Assembly (NCBI RefSeq): GCF_004119445.1
Contig: NZ_QICI01000092.1
Span: 106,519 to 170,518 of the forward strand
Source: Chryseobacterium sp. CH21
GTDB lineage: Bacteria > Bacteroidota > Bacteroidia > Flavobacteriales > Weeksellaceae
Direction of reading: 5' to 3'
Length of the DNA: 64,000 nt
The stretch's first letter is position 1. Each line of letters begins with the position of its first letter. Shown here piece by piece: positions 24,811 to 34,064 of this stretch. Under the pieces are notes generated by a model. It was not told the origin of the DNA. It was given only the letters and a program-made list of their open reading frames with translations, and did no database searches. The translations under genes and the position numbers were made by a program.

Positions 24811-27657
24811 TTAGTGGGCTAATGCTCCTGCTTTTTTAGTTTCATCTTTTTTAACCTTTTCCCAACCGTCTTCCGGCATCAGCGTCGCTACATTCTTTTC
24901 TTTTGTAAGGTATTTTTTAGCAACATCCTGAAGATCTTTTACGGTAAGTGCTTTTACTTTATCCGGGTAATTCAGTATATCATATTTATCGCTGCCGTCT
25001 AATTGGTTTTGGGCGATCCCCTGTAACCAGAATCCATTGTCTTTAAGACTTGTGTTGTATTCATTGTATTCTCCTTCTTTATATTTATCAAGGTCTTTTT
25101 GTTCGGGACCTTTATCTATCAATTTTTGTAATTCTGCAAGTGCACTTTTTGTAAGCCTATCTGCATTTTCAGGGCCACAAGGAAAATTAATTGTAAAATC
25201 ATAGGCACTATATGGAATTTTCATGAAGCTTCCACTTGCTCCCCCTCCATAAATACCACTTTCATCTTCTCTTAATTTCTCAAGAATTTTAATGGTAGCA
25301 ACTTCACCCAAAGCTGAAATTGCAAAGGCTTCTTTCTCATTATATGGAGTTTCTCCACTGTAAGAAATGGTTACAAGGCTCTTTGGTTCTTTTCCTTTTT
25401 TGTAAACCTTTATATATCCTCCCTCTATAGGTCTGTACCCTGTATCTTTGAAGGTAGATGATTTTCCTGTTGCAGGAAGTGATGCTATATACTGCAGAAC
25501 TTCATTTTTAAGCTGTGTCTCATCTATGTTTCCTACAAAATAGAAGTGAAAATTTCCTGCATTGGCAAATTTCTCTTTGTAGATGTCGTATGCTTTTTTA
25601 TAATCTGTACTCGTCCAATCTTTTTCTGTAGGTTCGAGACTGGTAAATCTTGGATTTTTCTGATTGATAAATTTGGAATATTCATTAGAAAAATAGTATT
25701 GTGGATCTGAGTCTACATTAGCCAGCATTGCAGATTTCTTTGCTTTATAAGCGTTAAATGCATCAGGGTTGTAATTCAAATCTGTGAAGCAAGCATACAT
25801 CAATTCCATTGCTGTTTTCAGATCTTTCTTTGAACTCACTCCTGAAACTCCTTCTGTAGCCCCACCGATGTAAGGAGTTGCACTCACCTGCTTTCCTGCA
25901 AGATAATGGATAAGGTCTGTTTTGGAAAGTCCAGCTAAGCCAGCTTCCAGCAAAGCATCAAAGGCAAATTTTGTTTTATTATAATCAGCATCCGGAATAA
26001 CAGATACTCCTCCCAGACTTACTGCCGAAAAGATAATTTCATCATCTTTAAAATCTGTTTTTTTGAAAGTAACCTTAGCTCCGTTGCTCAAGATCCAGGT
26101 TGTTGTTCCTAACTTAGCATCCGTTTCTGTTTTAGCTATTTTCGCTTCAGACTTGAATGGTTTTATTAAACTTTCAGCTTTAGCTTTTTCTTCATAGGGT
26201 TTAAGATCTGCCATTTTCACTGCATCAAACGTATTCAGAACCATTGCTTCAGTTGGCATCTTAATATTATCTTTTTTAGGACCTGTCATAATGATCACTC
26301 TACTGTCATCTTTTACCCGCTTTTTGATAATTTCATTTGTTTGTGATAGTTCTACAGTTGGAAGAACTTGTTTAAGATGCTCATACCCCCATGTTATTCC
26401 AGGCATTGGATCCTGTCTCAGAAAATTACCAATATATCCATCAACCAGTTCGCTGCTTTCGTACTTGTCTTTATTGTTATAGGCCCATTCGTAAGAAGAA
26501 AGCATTTGGTCTTTTGCTCTGTTCAATTCAGATTGTGTAAATCCGAATCTTTTGGCTCTTTCCACTTCTTCCAGTAAAACTTTCAGTGCATTCAGCTGAT
26601 CACCGTCTTTTGTAGATGCTGATCCCTGAAATGCTTCTTTGCTTCTTGCATACGTTCCTCCGTGGTATACCGAGCCAGAAGTAAAGGGCGGTTTTGTGGA
26701 GTTAACCAACTCTGCCAATCTGCTATTCAACATGATATTCACAAGACCTTCGACAAGACTTTGATCATATTGCTGAATAGTGACATCGGGTTGGTAAGTT
26801 TCAGAATCTTTGATGATAAACTGTACTCCTGAACCTGTGGCATCAGGATCCGTCTCAATAGCTACTAGTGATTCTTTGTGATTCGGAAGGTCAAAGGATT
26901 TTCTTTCTTTAGGTTTTGAAGGATTTTTATATTTGCTGAAATTATCTTTGATTTTTTTCTCAATTTCATCTACATTAATGTCTCCTACTACTACAAGTGC
27001 CATCAGATCCGGTCTGTACCAATCCTGATGGAATTGTCTGATAAGATCAGGTTTGAAATTTTCCAGCACTTCTTTTTTCCCGATCGGAAGTCTTTCTGTA
27101 TATTTTGATTTGTATAAAAGTTTTGGAAAATATTTATCCCTCATTCTCTTATCAGGTCCAAGACCTAATCTCAGTTCTTCCAACACCACTCCTCTTTCTT
27201 TATTGATGTGTTCGTCAGAAAGTGTGGCATTAAATGCCCAGTCTTCCATTACTTTCAGTCCGGCATCCAGATTTCCAGGTTTATCCAATGGAACAGGAAG
27301 CATGTAAACCGTTTCGTCAAAGCTGGTGTAAGCATTAAGGTGCTGACCGAATTTCACTCCTATAGATTGTAGAAAGTCTACTAATTTATTATCCGGAAAA
27401 TTTTTGGTACCATTGAAGTTCATATGCTCCATAAAGTGAGCCAATCCTCTTTGATTTTCGTCTTCAAGAATAGATCCGGCATTGATTGCCAGACGAAATT
27501 CTACCTTTTTCTCTGGTAATGCATTTTTTTTGATGTAGTACTTCATTCCGTTGGAAAGGGTACCGATTCTTACGGACGGATCCACCGGAATGTTCTGTCC
27601 AAAAGTGTTTATAGACATCAAAAAGATGACTGAAAACGAAGATAATATTTTTCTCAT
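24811..27657 (-). CDS. M16 family zinc metallopeptidase (two-repeat)
   Basis: A 948-residue secreted protease with a signal peptide (residues 1-20). The N-terminal repeat carries the active-site motif HFMEH near residue 75 with the distal glutamate in GVVLEELRLG. The second M16 repeat (from roughly residue 510, GTTTWILSNGAKVTFKKT) lacks HxxEH, as usual for the non-catalytic half. Members degrade peptides in the periplasm or at the surface. It is a single-gene unit flanked by terminators. Confidence 0.92.
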   Translation of the reverse strand: MRKILSSFSVIFLMSINTFGQNIPVDPSVRIGTLSNGMKYYIKKNALPEKKVEFRLAINAGSILEDENQRGLAHFMEHMNFNGTKNFPDNKLVDFLQSIGVKFGQHLNAYTSFDETVYMLPVPLDKPGNLDAGLKVMEDWAFNATLSDEHINKERGVVLEELRLGLGPDKRMRDKYFPKLLYKSKYTERLPIGKKEVLENFKPDLIRQFHQDWYRPDLMALVVVGDINVDEIEKKIKDNFSKYKNPSKPKERKSFDLPNHKESLVAIETDPDATGSGVQFIIKDSETYQPDVTIQQYDQSLVEGLVNIMLNSRLAELVNSTKPPFTSGSVYHGGTYARSKEAFQGSASTKDGDQLNALKVLLEEVERAKRFGFTQSELNRAKDQMLSSYEWAYNNKDKYESSELVDGYIGNFLRQDPMPGITWGYEHLKQVLPTVELSQTNEIIKKRVKDDSRVIIMTGPKKDNIKMPTEAMVLNTFDAVKMADLKPYEEKAKAESLIKPFKSEAKIAKTETDAKLGTTTWILSNGAKVTFKKTDFKDDEIIFSAVSLGGVSVIPDADYNKTKFAFDALLEAGLAGLSKTDLIHYLAGKQVSATPYIGGATEGVSGVSSKKDLKTAMELMYACFTDLNYNPDAFNAYKAKKSAMLANVDSDPQYYFSNEYSKFINQKNPRFTSLEPTEKDWTSTDYKKAYDIYKEKFANAGNFHFYFVGNIDETQLKNEVLQYIASLPATGKSSTFKDTGYRPIEGGYIKVYKKGKEPKSLVTISYSGETPYNEKEAFAISALGEVATIKILEKLREDESGIYGGGASGSFMKIPYSAYDFTINFPCGPENADRLTKSALAELQKLIDKGPEQKDLDKYKEGEYNEYNTSLKDNGFWLQGIAQNQLDGSDKYDILNYPDKVKALTVKDLQDVAKKYLTKEKNVATLMPEDGWEKVKKDETKKAGALAH

Positions 27658-27972
27658 TTACTTATTTTTTGACCTGTCAAAAATATAATTTCTCTCTACA
27701 ACAGGGCTTTTATAACACGGTTAAATTCGAGTTAAAAAAACTAAATATTACAAAATCAAAACAATTTATTTCTTTTGTATTAGCTAAAGCCTCTTTTCAT
27801 TAAAAACATTCGCTAATTACCTAAAATAAACGAATTAAAAACAAGCTCATTTTCTTTATTCAGTTAAAAATTGATGCTAATTTGATGATATCTTCTCCCC
27901 ACCCAACAAAAAAGCCGTTGTAAAATACACCGGCTTTTTTATTTTGATTAAAAAACTTTAAAAAGTGATTTT
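27658..27972. other. Intergenic region with terminator and decayed repeat
   Basis: 315 bases between two minus-strand genes. It holds a terminator (AAAAAAGCCG at 27908-27917 with CGGCTTTTTT at 27931-27940). A segment near 27780-27850 (TTAGCTAAAGC, then AATTACCTAAA and ATTAAAAACAAG) resembles pieces near 6712 and 45447, so it is probably an intergenic repeat remnant. No gene is seen. Confidence 0.5.
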
Positions 27973-28659
27973 TTATTTAAAATCAGCATCCGTAACTCCA
28001 GAGTTGATGACCACTTTTGTAGTTTTGATTGTCATTTTCTGGCCTCCGCCTTCAGCATCTACTTCAGCAGGAAACTGTAATCCGTCTACCGCCATATAGC
28101 TTTTGATTGTTGCTTTACCTTCTCCTGCATCCGTCTTATACAAAAGTCCGGTTCCGGCATCGAAATAGAATTTTCCTTTGTCAGAAGACAATACATTATA
28201 ATCTTTTCCGTCCAGTTTTTCCGTAGATACCGTTTGGAAATTAGAAGCGTCAAAAGCTAAAGCATCAATTGGTTTCCCTTTTTTAAGCTCCGCAATTTTG
28301 TCAGCAGGGATGTCTGTTTTAGTTCCCATTTGATCAAAATATCCTTTCTCACCGTCAAAAAGCTGAATCATTTCTTTTCCCATGAAAGACTGTACAGACT
28401 TGAATTTATTTCCTAATTTTTTAGTGGTCATTTGAATTTCCATTCCCTGCACAGCAACCGTGTTATCAGTAATGGTAGATTTTACAGCATCCAATTTATC
28501 TTTTCCCCCTAATGCTTTGAAATAATTATCCACAACTTCTTTAGGTGTCAGTTTTGATTTTACAGCTTCTGTTTTAACAGTTGCAGCCGCTTTCTTCTGA
28601 GCTGCTGCCGGTACTGAAAAAAGTACAGCGCAGAAAAACGGAATGATGATCTTTTTCAT
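27973..28659 (-). CDS. Secreted protein resembling outer-membrane lipoprotein-sorting factors
   Basis: A 228-residue protein with a signal peptide (residues 1-20, MKKIIIPFF to AAAQ). The mature part starts KLTPKEVVDNYFKALGGKDK, then beta strands such as FDGEKGYFDQMG and KGKFYFDAGTGLLYKT. This resembles the LolA/LppX-like fold used by flavobacterial outer membrane lipoprotein-sorting proteins. Function is inferred. The ATG at 28659 fits the signal peptide; the in-frame extension upstream has no such feature. Confidence 0.75.
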   Translation of the reverse strand: MKKIIIPFFCAVLFSVPAAAQKKAAATVKTEAVKSKLTPKEVVDNYFKALGGKDKLDAVKSTITDNTVAVQGMEIQMTTKKLGNKFKSVQSFMGKEMIQLFDGEKGYFDQMGTKTDIPADKIAELKKGKPIDALAFDASNFQTVSTEKLDGKDYNVLSSDKGKFYFDAGTGLLYKTDAGEGKATIKSYMAVDGLQFPAEVDAEGGGQKMTIKTTKVVINSGVTDADFK

Positions 28660-28783
28660 ATTTATAATAAAGTTTATTGGGTAAATATAGGAATATTGGC
28701 GGACATACGAATAAGTAATGAGCAATTAGTAATGAATGATCAATATGATAATTGATTGCTCTTTAGGATGGATATATAATAAA

Positions 28784-28808
28784 AAAACCGCCAAAAAATT
28801 GACGGTTT
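28784..28808. terminator. Trigger factor terminator
   Basis: AAACCG and CGGTTT arms with inner pairing (CAA/TTG) flank an A/T-rich loop, with A- and T-runs outside. It lies just beyond the trigger factor stop. Confidence 0.65.
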
Positions 28809-28831
28809 CAAATATTTATATCGGAGTATAA

Positions 28832-30166
28832 TTATTTCTTAAGTTCTTCTAAAAATTCGTCGTGAGAAATTTTAGTTTCTTTTTTGCTCGCTTTTTCAAG
28901 AATTACATCTTTCAATTTAGCCATAGCTACTTCAGAAGAAATTTGTCTTACCTGCTCCTGGTCTTTCAACATTTCAACAGCATATTTTTGAACTTCTTCA
29001 TCACCTAAGTGGTGGATTCCGTAGATTGCTAACTGGTTTTTCACCAACTGCTCAGCCTGAGCTAATACATCAGCATAGTCAAGGTTGATTTCGTTCTCAG
29101 TCATTAATTTACCTTCAATGATCTGATATTTCAATTGGTTTTTCTCAGCTTCAAGAATTTCCTGAGCCTGTGCTTCAGACTGAATATTCTGGTTAGAGAA
29201 TAATAACCACTTCACAAGGAACGTTTCAGGAAGTTTTACTTCTTCTTTCTCAGTTACCTGTTCTAATACTTTATTCACAAAGTGAACATCAGCATTTTGT
29301 TGGAAATACTCATCTAATTCAGTTTTCACTTTATCTTTAAGCTCGTCTTCAGACTTGATGTTTCCTTCTCCGTATACTTTGTCGAATAAGTCCTGGTTAA
29401 GCTCAGCTAAGTTTAATGAATAGAAATCTTTTACTTTTACTTCTAATTCATTGTGGTGTAGGTGCTCAACTTCTTCTTTGCTGAATCCTAATTCCTTAGC
29501 TAATTCTTCGTCACCTGCAAGAGCTTCTTTCGTTACTTTTACAGAACCTTCCATTTTCAAACCTTTTACCAATTTGAAAGCTTCTTTGTTGTCAGCTGTA
29601 ACGGTAAGGTTTTTTGGGTGGTGGTGGTGCTCTCCTTCAGCATCTTCTTCCACAACCTGAGAAACTTCTAAAGCAATGTAAGAATCTTTAGTGATTTTAT
29701 CTTGAGGAACCTGCTCAGCGAAACGCTTCTGCATGTTTTCAATACTTTTGCTGATTTCTTTGTCAGAAGCTTCTACTTTGTAGTGAGGAGCTTCATATTT
29801 AGCTAAATCTATAGTGAATTCAGGCTCATATCCAACTTCGAAAGCAACTTCTAATTGATCAGCATTGTAATCTAATTCGTTTACTGGCTGAGGAACAGGC
29901 TGACCAACTAATCTTAGTTTGTTTTCATTAACATAGTTGTTTAAAGCATCAGAAACCTGTCTGTTGATTTCTTCAAATGCAATACCTGCTTCATATTGTT
30001 TTTTAACCATACTCAAAGGCACTTTCCCTTTTCTGAATCCAGGAACTTGCGCATTTTTAGCATAATTAATCAACTGCTTCTCTACTTTTTCTTTGTAGTC
30101 AGATTTTTCCAATGTTACTGTAAGCAATGCACTTACGTCATCATGGTTTTGTGCGGTAACCTTCAT
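28832..30166 (-). CDS. tig: Trigger factor (ribosome-associated chaperone)
   Basis: A 444-residue protein. The N-terminal ribosome-binding domain shows the signature GFRKGKVPLSMVKKQY near residues 44-59. A middle peptidyl-prolyl isomerase-type domain follows, with a GEHHHHPKN histidine-rich insert that is unusual. The last 170 residues form the helical C-domain arms. It holds nascent chains as they leave the ribosome. TATTTTTG at 30196-30189 on the minus strand is a likely -7 box. Confidence 0.93.
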   Translation of the reverse strand: MKVTAQNHDDVSALLTVTLEKSDYKEKVEKQLINYAKNAQVPGFRKGKVPLSMVKKQYEAGIAFEEINRQVSDALNNYVNENKLRLVGQPVPQPVNELDYNADQLEVAFEVGYEPEFTIDLAKYEAPHYKVEASDKEISKSIENMQKRFAEQVPQDKITKDSYIALEVSQVVEEDAEGEHHHHPKNLTVTADNKEAFKLVKGLKMEGSVKVTKEALAGDEELAKELGFSKEEVEHLHHNELEVKVKDFYSLNLAELNQDLFDKVYGEGNIKSEDELKDKVKTELDEYFQQNADVHFVNKVLEQVTEKEEVKLPETFLVKWLLFSNQNIQSEAQAQEILEAEKNQLKYQIIEGKLMTENEINLDYADVLAQAEQLVKNQLAIYGIHHLGDEEVQKYAVEMLKDQEQVRQISSEVAMAKLKDVILEKASKKETKISHDEFLEELKK

Positions 30167-30305
30167 TATTGATTAAAATTTTAGGTTGCAAAAATATGAA
30201 TTTTTTATGAAAATCACCCATTTAAAATCAACTTATAACGCCAAATATTGTTAAATAAAAAACCACCGGAGAATTCCAGTGGTCCAAACAAGATTAAAGG
30301 ATATA

Positions 30306-30890
30306 TTAATTAATAATATTATAGTTGGCCTGTGCATCTGTTTCTCCTCCTGTATGAGTTCCGTAGATTACTCCGTTTCCACTTACCGCAGAAGCTTCAG
30401 AAACTGTTACCGGCTCATGGAATAAGGTAAGAACCAGCTGACTAGGTGCTGAAGCATTTTTTACAGCAGTATTTACCACCCATTTTGTTTTCAGTCCAAC
30501 ACGGCTTCCATCTCCTCTTGTAGAGCTGGAGTCATCAGTACGGGTTAGTGTAATATCTGAGTTAGGGAAATTGTATACTAAGAAATGTTCATTTTTAGCC
30601 TCTATAATTTCCTGAGTGGCATCTTCGTCCCCATTTTTGAAAAGAACTTCTACATTATAAGTATGGCCGTTGATTAGTTTAACGTTAGGATTCGTAGTGC
30701 TGTTCACCTGATAGTCGTACACTACGGGAGTTCCTGTAGCAACATCTGTTACTCTTAAGAGAACATCCGAAAGTTCTTCCTGAGGAAGGTCATCTGCTTC
30801 ATCGTCGCTTCTGTTACAAGATGTTAAGCTTAAAGCAACTGCGAAGAAAAGTCCTAAGATAAGAATAGTATTTTTAAAAATATTTTTCAT
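30306..30890 (-). CDS. Lipoprotein partner of a TonB-dependent receptor
   Basis: A 194-residue lipoprotein: hydrophobic signal, then lipobox SLTSC with Cys25, then an acidic stretch (RSDDEADDLPQEEL). The rest is beta-rich with no domain I recognise. It lies 18 bases downstream of a TonB-dependent receptor gene. Such small lipoproteins often help the receptor capture substrate at the outer membrane, but that is inference. Confidence 0.65.
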   Translation of the reverse strand: MKNIFKNTILILGLFFAVALSLTSCNRSDDEADDLPQEELSDVLLRVTDVATGTPVVYDYQVNSTTNPNVKLINGHTYNVEVLFKNGDEDATQEIIEAKNEHFLVYNFPNSDITLTRTDDSSSTRGDGSRVGLKTKWVVNTAVKNASAPSQLVLTLFHEPVTVSEASAVSGNGVIYGTHTGGETDAQANYNIIN

Positions 30891-30908
30891 GTTTTTGATT
30901 TTAAATAA

Positions 30909-33302
30909 TTAAAATTGATATTTAAGAGTTAAAATAAAGTTTCTTCCCATTTCGTTGGAAAAGAAACGAAGTCTGTTCAGATAATCTCTGTAAGACTTAT
31001 TGAATACGTTTCGAACTGAAAAATCAATTCCGAAATTTTTAGACAGATTCACCCCTGTCTGAAGGTTCCAAAGCGAATATCCGCTTGGAGGTGTAGAGAT
31101 ATCCACATCTTCATTGTAAGCATTTCCATCAGAATCGAATAATCTGATCGGAACGTTATAAACAGGAAATCTTGTCTGTTTCAGATACGTGTTGTTGCTT
31201 ACAGTGAAATAGAAGTTTTTCCATTCTTTTTTATTGAACTCCAATGAATTGTTAAAATTCGGAGGCATCATTAGGATAAGAGGTACATTATTAGTCGTAT
31301 CCTGCCCGTAAACATAGGAACCACTTCCTTTGTAAGTCAGATTATCTGTGATCTTAAGCTGTGCATCAATATCCAGTCCATACATTTTTGCATTGATCTG
31401 CTGATAACTGTATACTACAAAAGCTCCTCCCCACTGTGTATTCTGATATCCTGTAGGAATCTGATTGATGAAATTCTGAGTATAAAAGAAATAGGGGTTA
31501 ACCGAAATATTTAATCCCTTTAAGACGTTTGCTTTCACATCTGCAACTAAATTAAACTGATTTCCTGTTTCACTTTTCATTCTCATATCTCCTCTTTCGA
31601 TAATGGCTGCAGAATGGTGAAGTCCGTCTGCAAAAAGCTCTGCAATATTCGGAGATCTTGACACTCTTGCATAATTAAATTTCAGGTTAAAATATTCGGA
31701 TGGATGATAAACCAGTCCTCCGTTTACTGAAATATTATTATAGGTTAATGACGGGTTGGTAAGAATTCTGTTTTGGTTGATTCTCACTACAAAATTTGAA
31801 TAATCTGCTGCATAGGTCTTATTCCAGTCACTCAGATCATACCATTTTGTTACATCATAATGATCATAATCATATCTGCCTCCCAGTTCAAGATCCAATT
31901 GGGGAGCAATTTTATATTTTAATACAGAATAAATTCCGGCATAATATCTGTCATAGTTCGGGACAAGACGTCTCGCCTCGGTCTGCGTATTGGAATAGTT
32001 GTTTTGATATCCTGCATTAATCCCTGTTTCAAGATTCCAGTTTCCTCTTTCTATCAGATGGTTCACATTCAGGTCATTGGTGATCAGTTCAAGATCCAAC
32101 GCCGGTTTTTTGCTCAAAGCTTCTGTACGTCTGATGTCATATTCTTTTCTATGATTGTACTGAAAACTATAAGTAGCCGTTATCTTTCCAAAATTTTCAA
32201 ACCTTTTGTAAGCCGAAACTTTAGCAATATGATGCTCTATTTCCTGTTTAGGATTATCAATATCATAACTAAAATCTCTCTGATAGATTGGTTCCGGTGA
32301 GGTAAGAGCAGTACGCAAATCTTCGGAGTTCCCTACGTGAGAGCTTCTAAGAATCCCAACAGTGCTTTTGGTCAGATAATAATCAAAAGAAAAACCTTTT
32401 TCAAATGTCATTTTCTGCACTCCAAAATTAAATCCCGAGCTTTCAAGCCCTGTATTCATCAAGCCATAATTTGGAGCTTCAAGATCCCCAAGTTTTTTAT
32501 AGCTTCCATTGGTTTTGACAGCCCAACCATTCTCCCAGGTTTTTGCCAGTTTTACATTAAGATCGGCACCTCTTCCGTTTGAAATTCCGGAAAGAGAAAC
32601 ACTTCCCATGATAGTATCTTTCTTAGGCAAAACCTGAGGCTGCAAAACCACTACTCCACCTACAGCACCACTTCCGTACTTCAGAGCAGATGCTCCCTTG
32701 ATCACATCAATATGCTCAAAATTATTAACATCTACATTGGGAGCATGCTCTACTCCCCATTCCTGCTCGGCAAGCTTTACCCCGTCATTAAGGATGGAAA
32801 CTCTGCTTCCATACAACCCGTGGATAATAGGTTTTGCGATATTATTCCCCGTTTTAAGAACATTAACACCGGAAATATTGGTTAATAAATTTCCTAAATT
32901 TTCGGAAACATTTCTTGAAAGCATAGCTTTATCAAGGGTTTTCACCACCATGCTTCCATTGTTCTTGTGACTTCCATGAACAGTCACTGTTTCGATGTCT
33001 TTAATGTGATGTTCCAGTGTAATAACCAGATGTACATCCTGATTGACTCCTATATTTTCAGTATAATCATCACAATCAGGATGCTGTGCAATGAGTGTAT
33101 ACTTCCCTGCAGGGATTTTGTCAAAAGAAAATTTACCCTTGTTGTTGGTTTTGGCTGTAAAGTTCCCGATTTTAATCACGGCATTTTCCAGCAATGTTTT
33201 ATCGTGAAAGTCCTGAACGGTTCCCTCTACAGTATAGCTTTTTTGTGCGCTTATAAATACTGATCCGCAAAAGATCAGCAGCAGGCAATATATCAATTTC
33301 AT
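30909..33302 (-). CDS. TonB-dependent receptor
   Basis: A 797-residue outer-membrane receptor. After a signal peptide (1-19) comes a carboxypeptidase-regulatory-like domain (about 22-105, VEGTVQDFHDK), then the plug (about 115-225, SNVNVLK-type and SVSILNDG-like segments, KGASALKYGSGAVGG), then a 22-strand barrel ending in LTLKYQF with terminal Phe. It imports a ligand using TonB energy. A His-rich secreted protein upstream and a lipoprotein downstream suggest metal uptake, possibly zinc or copper, but this is not proven. The plug shares the GVEHAPNVD pattern with the ZnuD-like group. Confidence 0.88.
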   Translation of the reverse strand: MKLIYCLLLIFCGSVFISAQKSYTVEGTVQDFHDKTLLENAVIKIGNFTAKTNNKGKFSFDKIPAGKYTLIAQHPDCDDYTENIGVNQDVHLVITLEHHIKDIETVTVHGSHKNNGSMVVKTLDKAMLSRNVSENLGNLLTNISGVNVLKTGNNIAKPIIHGLYGSRVSILNDGVKLAEQEWGVEHAPNVDVNNFEHIDVIKGASALKYGSGAVGGVVVLQPQVLPKKDTIMGSVSLSGISNGRGADLNVKLAKTWENGWAVKTNGSYKKLGDLEAPNYGLMNTGLESSGFNFGVQKMTFEKGFSFDYYLTKSTVGILRSSHVGNSEDLRTALTSPEPIYQRDFSYDIDNPKQEIEHHIAKVSAYKRFENFGKITATYSFQYNHRKEYDIRRTEALSKKPALDLELITNDLNVNHLIERGNWNLETGINAGYQNNYSNTQTEARRLVPNYDRYYAGIYSVLKYKIAPQLDLELGGRYDYDHYDVTKWYDLSDWNKTYAADYSNFVVRINQNRILTNPSLTYNNISVNGGLVYHPSEYFNLKFNYARVSRSPNIAELFADGLHHSAAIIERGDMRMKSETGNQFNLVADVKANVLKGLNISVNPYFFYTQNFINQIPTGYQNTQWGGAFVVYSYQQINAKMYGLDIDAQLKITDNLTYKGSGSYVYGQDTTNNVPLILMMPPNFNNSLEFNKKEWKNFYFTVSNNTYLKQTRFPVYNVPIRLFDSDGNAYNEDVDISTPPSGYSLWNLQTGVNLSKNFGIDFSVRNVFNKSYRDYLNRLRFFSNEMGRNFILTLKYQF

Positions 33303-33319
33303 TGTAAATAGATTGATTG

Positions 33320-33342
33320 CGTACCCTTTTCAACAGGGTACA
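33320..33342. promoter_or_regulatory. Hairpin in the leader of the TonB receptor gene
   Basis: GTACCC and GGGTAC flank a short loop, ending 20 bases upstream of the start codon. A T-run follows on the plus strand only. It could be an attenuator, processing site or unrelated palindrome. Confidence 0.35.
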
Positions 33343-33559
33343 TTTTTCGTTAAAATTTGTGGGATTGGGTTAGTTTAATTGTAAAATGTACAATGTAAAA
33401 AGTATAATGTCTAATGAGAAGTTAGAGGTTAGAAATCAGAAGCTAGTAATTGAACATTATTTAAATATTAATTACAAACGATCAGTTGTTTTCCTAACAA
33501 CCTTAAACTTTAAATATTAAACATTGAACTTAACTTTAAACCCAATAAAAATCTGTGAA

Positions 33560-33916
33560 TTAAGAAAGTGCGGGCGGTCCCCGAAGCTGAAAAGTGAATT
33601 TGGTCTGTGACCAGATTTTCTCCTGAATGGCGATGATTCGTTTTACTTCATGGCTGTAATGTTCAACAGTAAAACTGAATTCTTCAGGAGCTAATGTATG
33701 TCCGGCAACCAAAAAGTGGCAGGCCAGACAATCGCCAGCTTTCTCTTTAGTAACGGCTTTCGTCATCGTATTCTCGACTTTTTTAAGATGAAAACCCTTA
33801 AAATAATCTACGGAATCATGATGATGAAAGCTCTGAGAAAGCAGCGCAAGGAAATATACTCCAAACAATAGCTTGGAGATAAAACTCTTTAGGTTTCTGC
33901 TTTCTTTAAAAATCAT
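33560..33916 (-). CDS. Small His/Cys-containing secreted or membrane protein
   Basis: A 118-residue protein with a hydrophobic N-terminal helix (residues 13-28) and a mature part containing HHHD and CLACHFLVAGH, candidate metal ligands. The CLACH stretch also fits the c-type haem motif CxxCH, but no cytochrome fold is apparent. Small proteins of this type often precede TonB receptors for metals in Bacteroidota. It lies 257 bases upstream of the receptor on the same strand. Confidence 0.6.
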   Translation of the reverse strand: MIFKESRNLKSFISKLLFGVYFLALLSQSFHHHDSVDYFKGFHLKKVENTMTKAVTKEKAGDCLACHFLVAGHTLAPEEFSFTVEHYSHEVKRIIAIQEKIWSQTKFTFQLRGPPALS

Positions 33917-34020
33917 GGTTCAAAATTATGAAAATAATTTAATTGTTTCCTTAAAGTTCCATTAAATTACTCTATGATTGTTGATAATATGTAGATATCA
34001 AACCAATTTTGTTACAAAAA

Positions 34021-34054
34021 AAAAGCTTCATACTATTTAGTTTATGAAGCTTTT
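34021..34054. terminator. Terminator after the ABC-F gene
   Basis: AAAAGCTTCATA and TATGAAGCTTTT form a 12-bp perfect stem around a 10-base loop, with further A-run upstream for the minus-strand transcript. Confidence 0.85.
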
Positions 34055-34064
34055 ATATTTTAGT

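Noticed and set aside
33320..33342. Metal- or cobalamin-sensing riboswitch before the TonB receptor
   Set aside because: The leader has one simple hairpin and none of the conserved boxes of known riboswitch classes.
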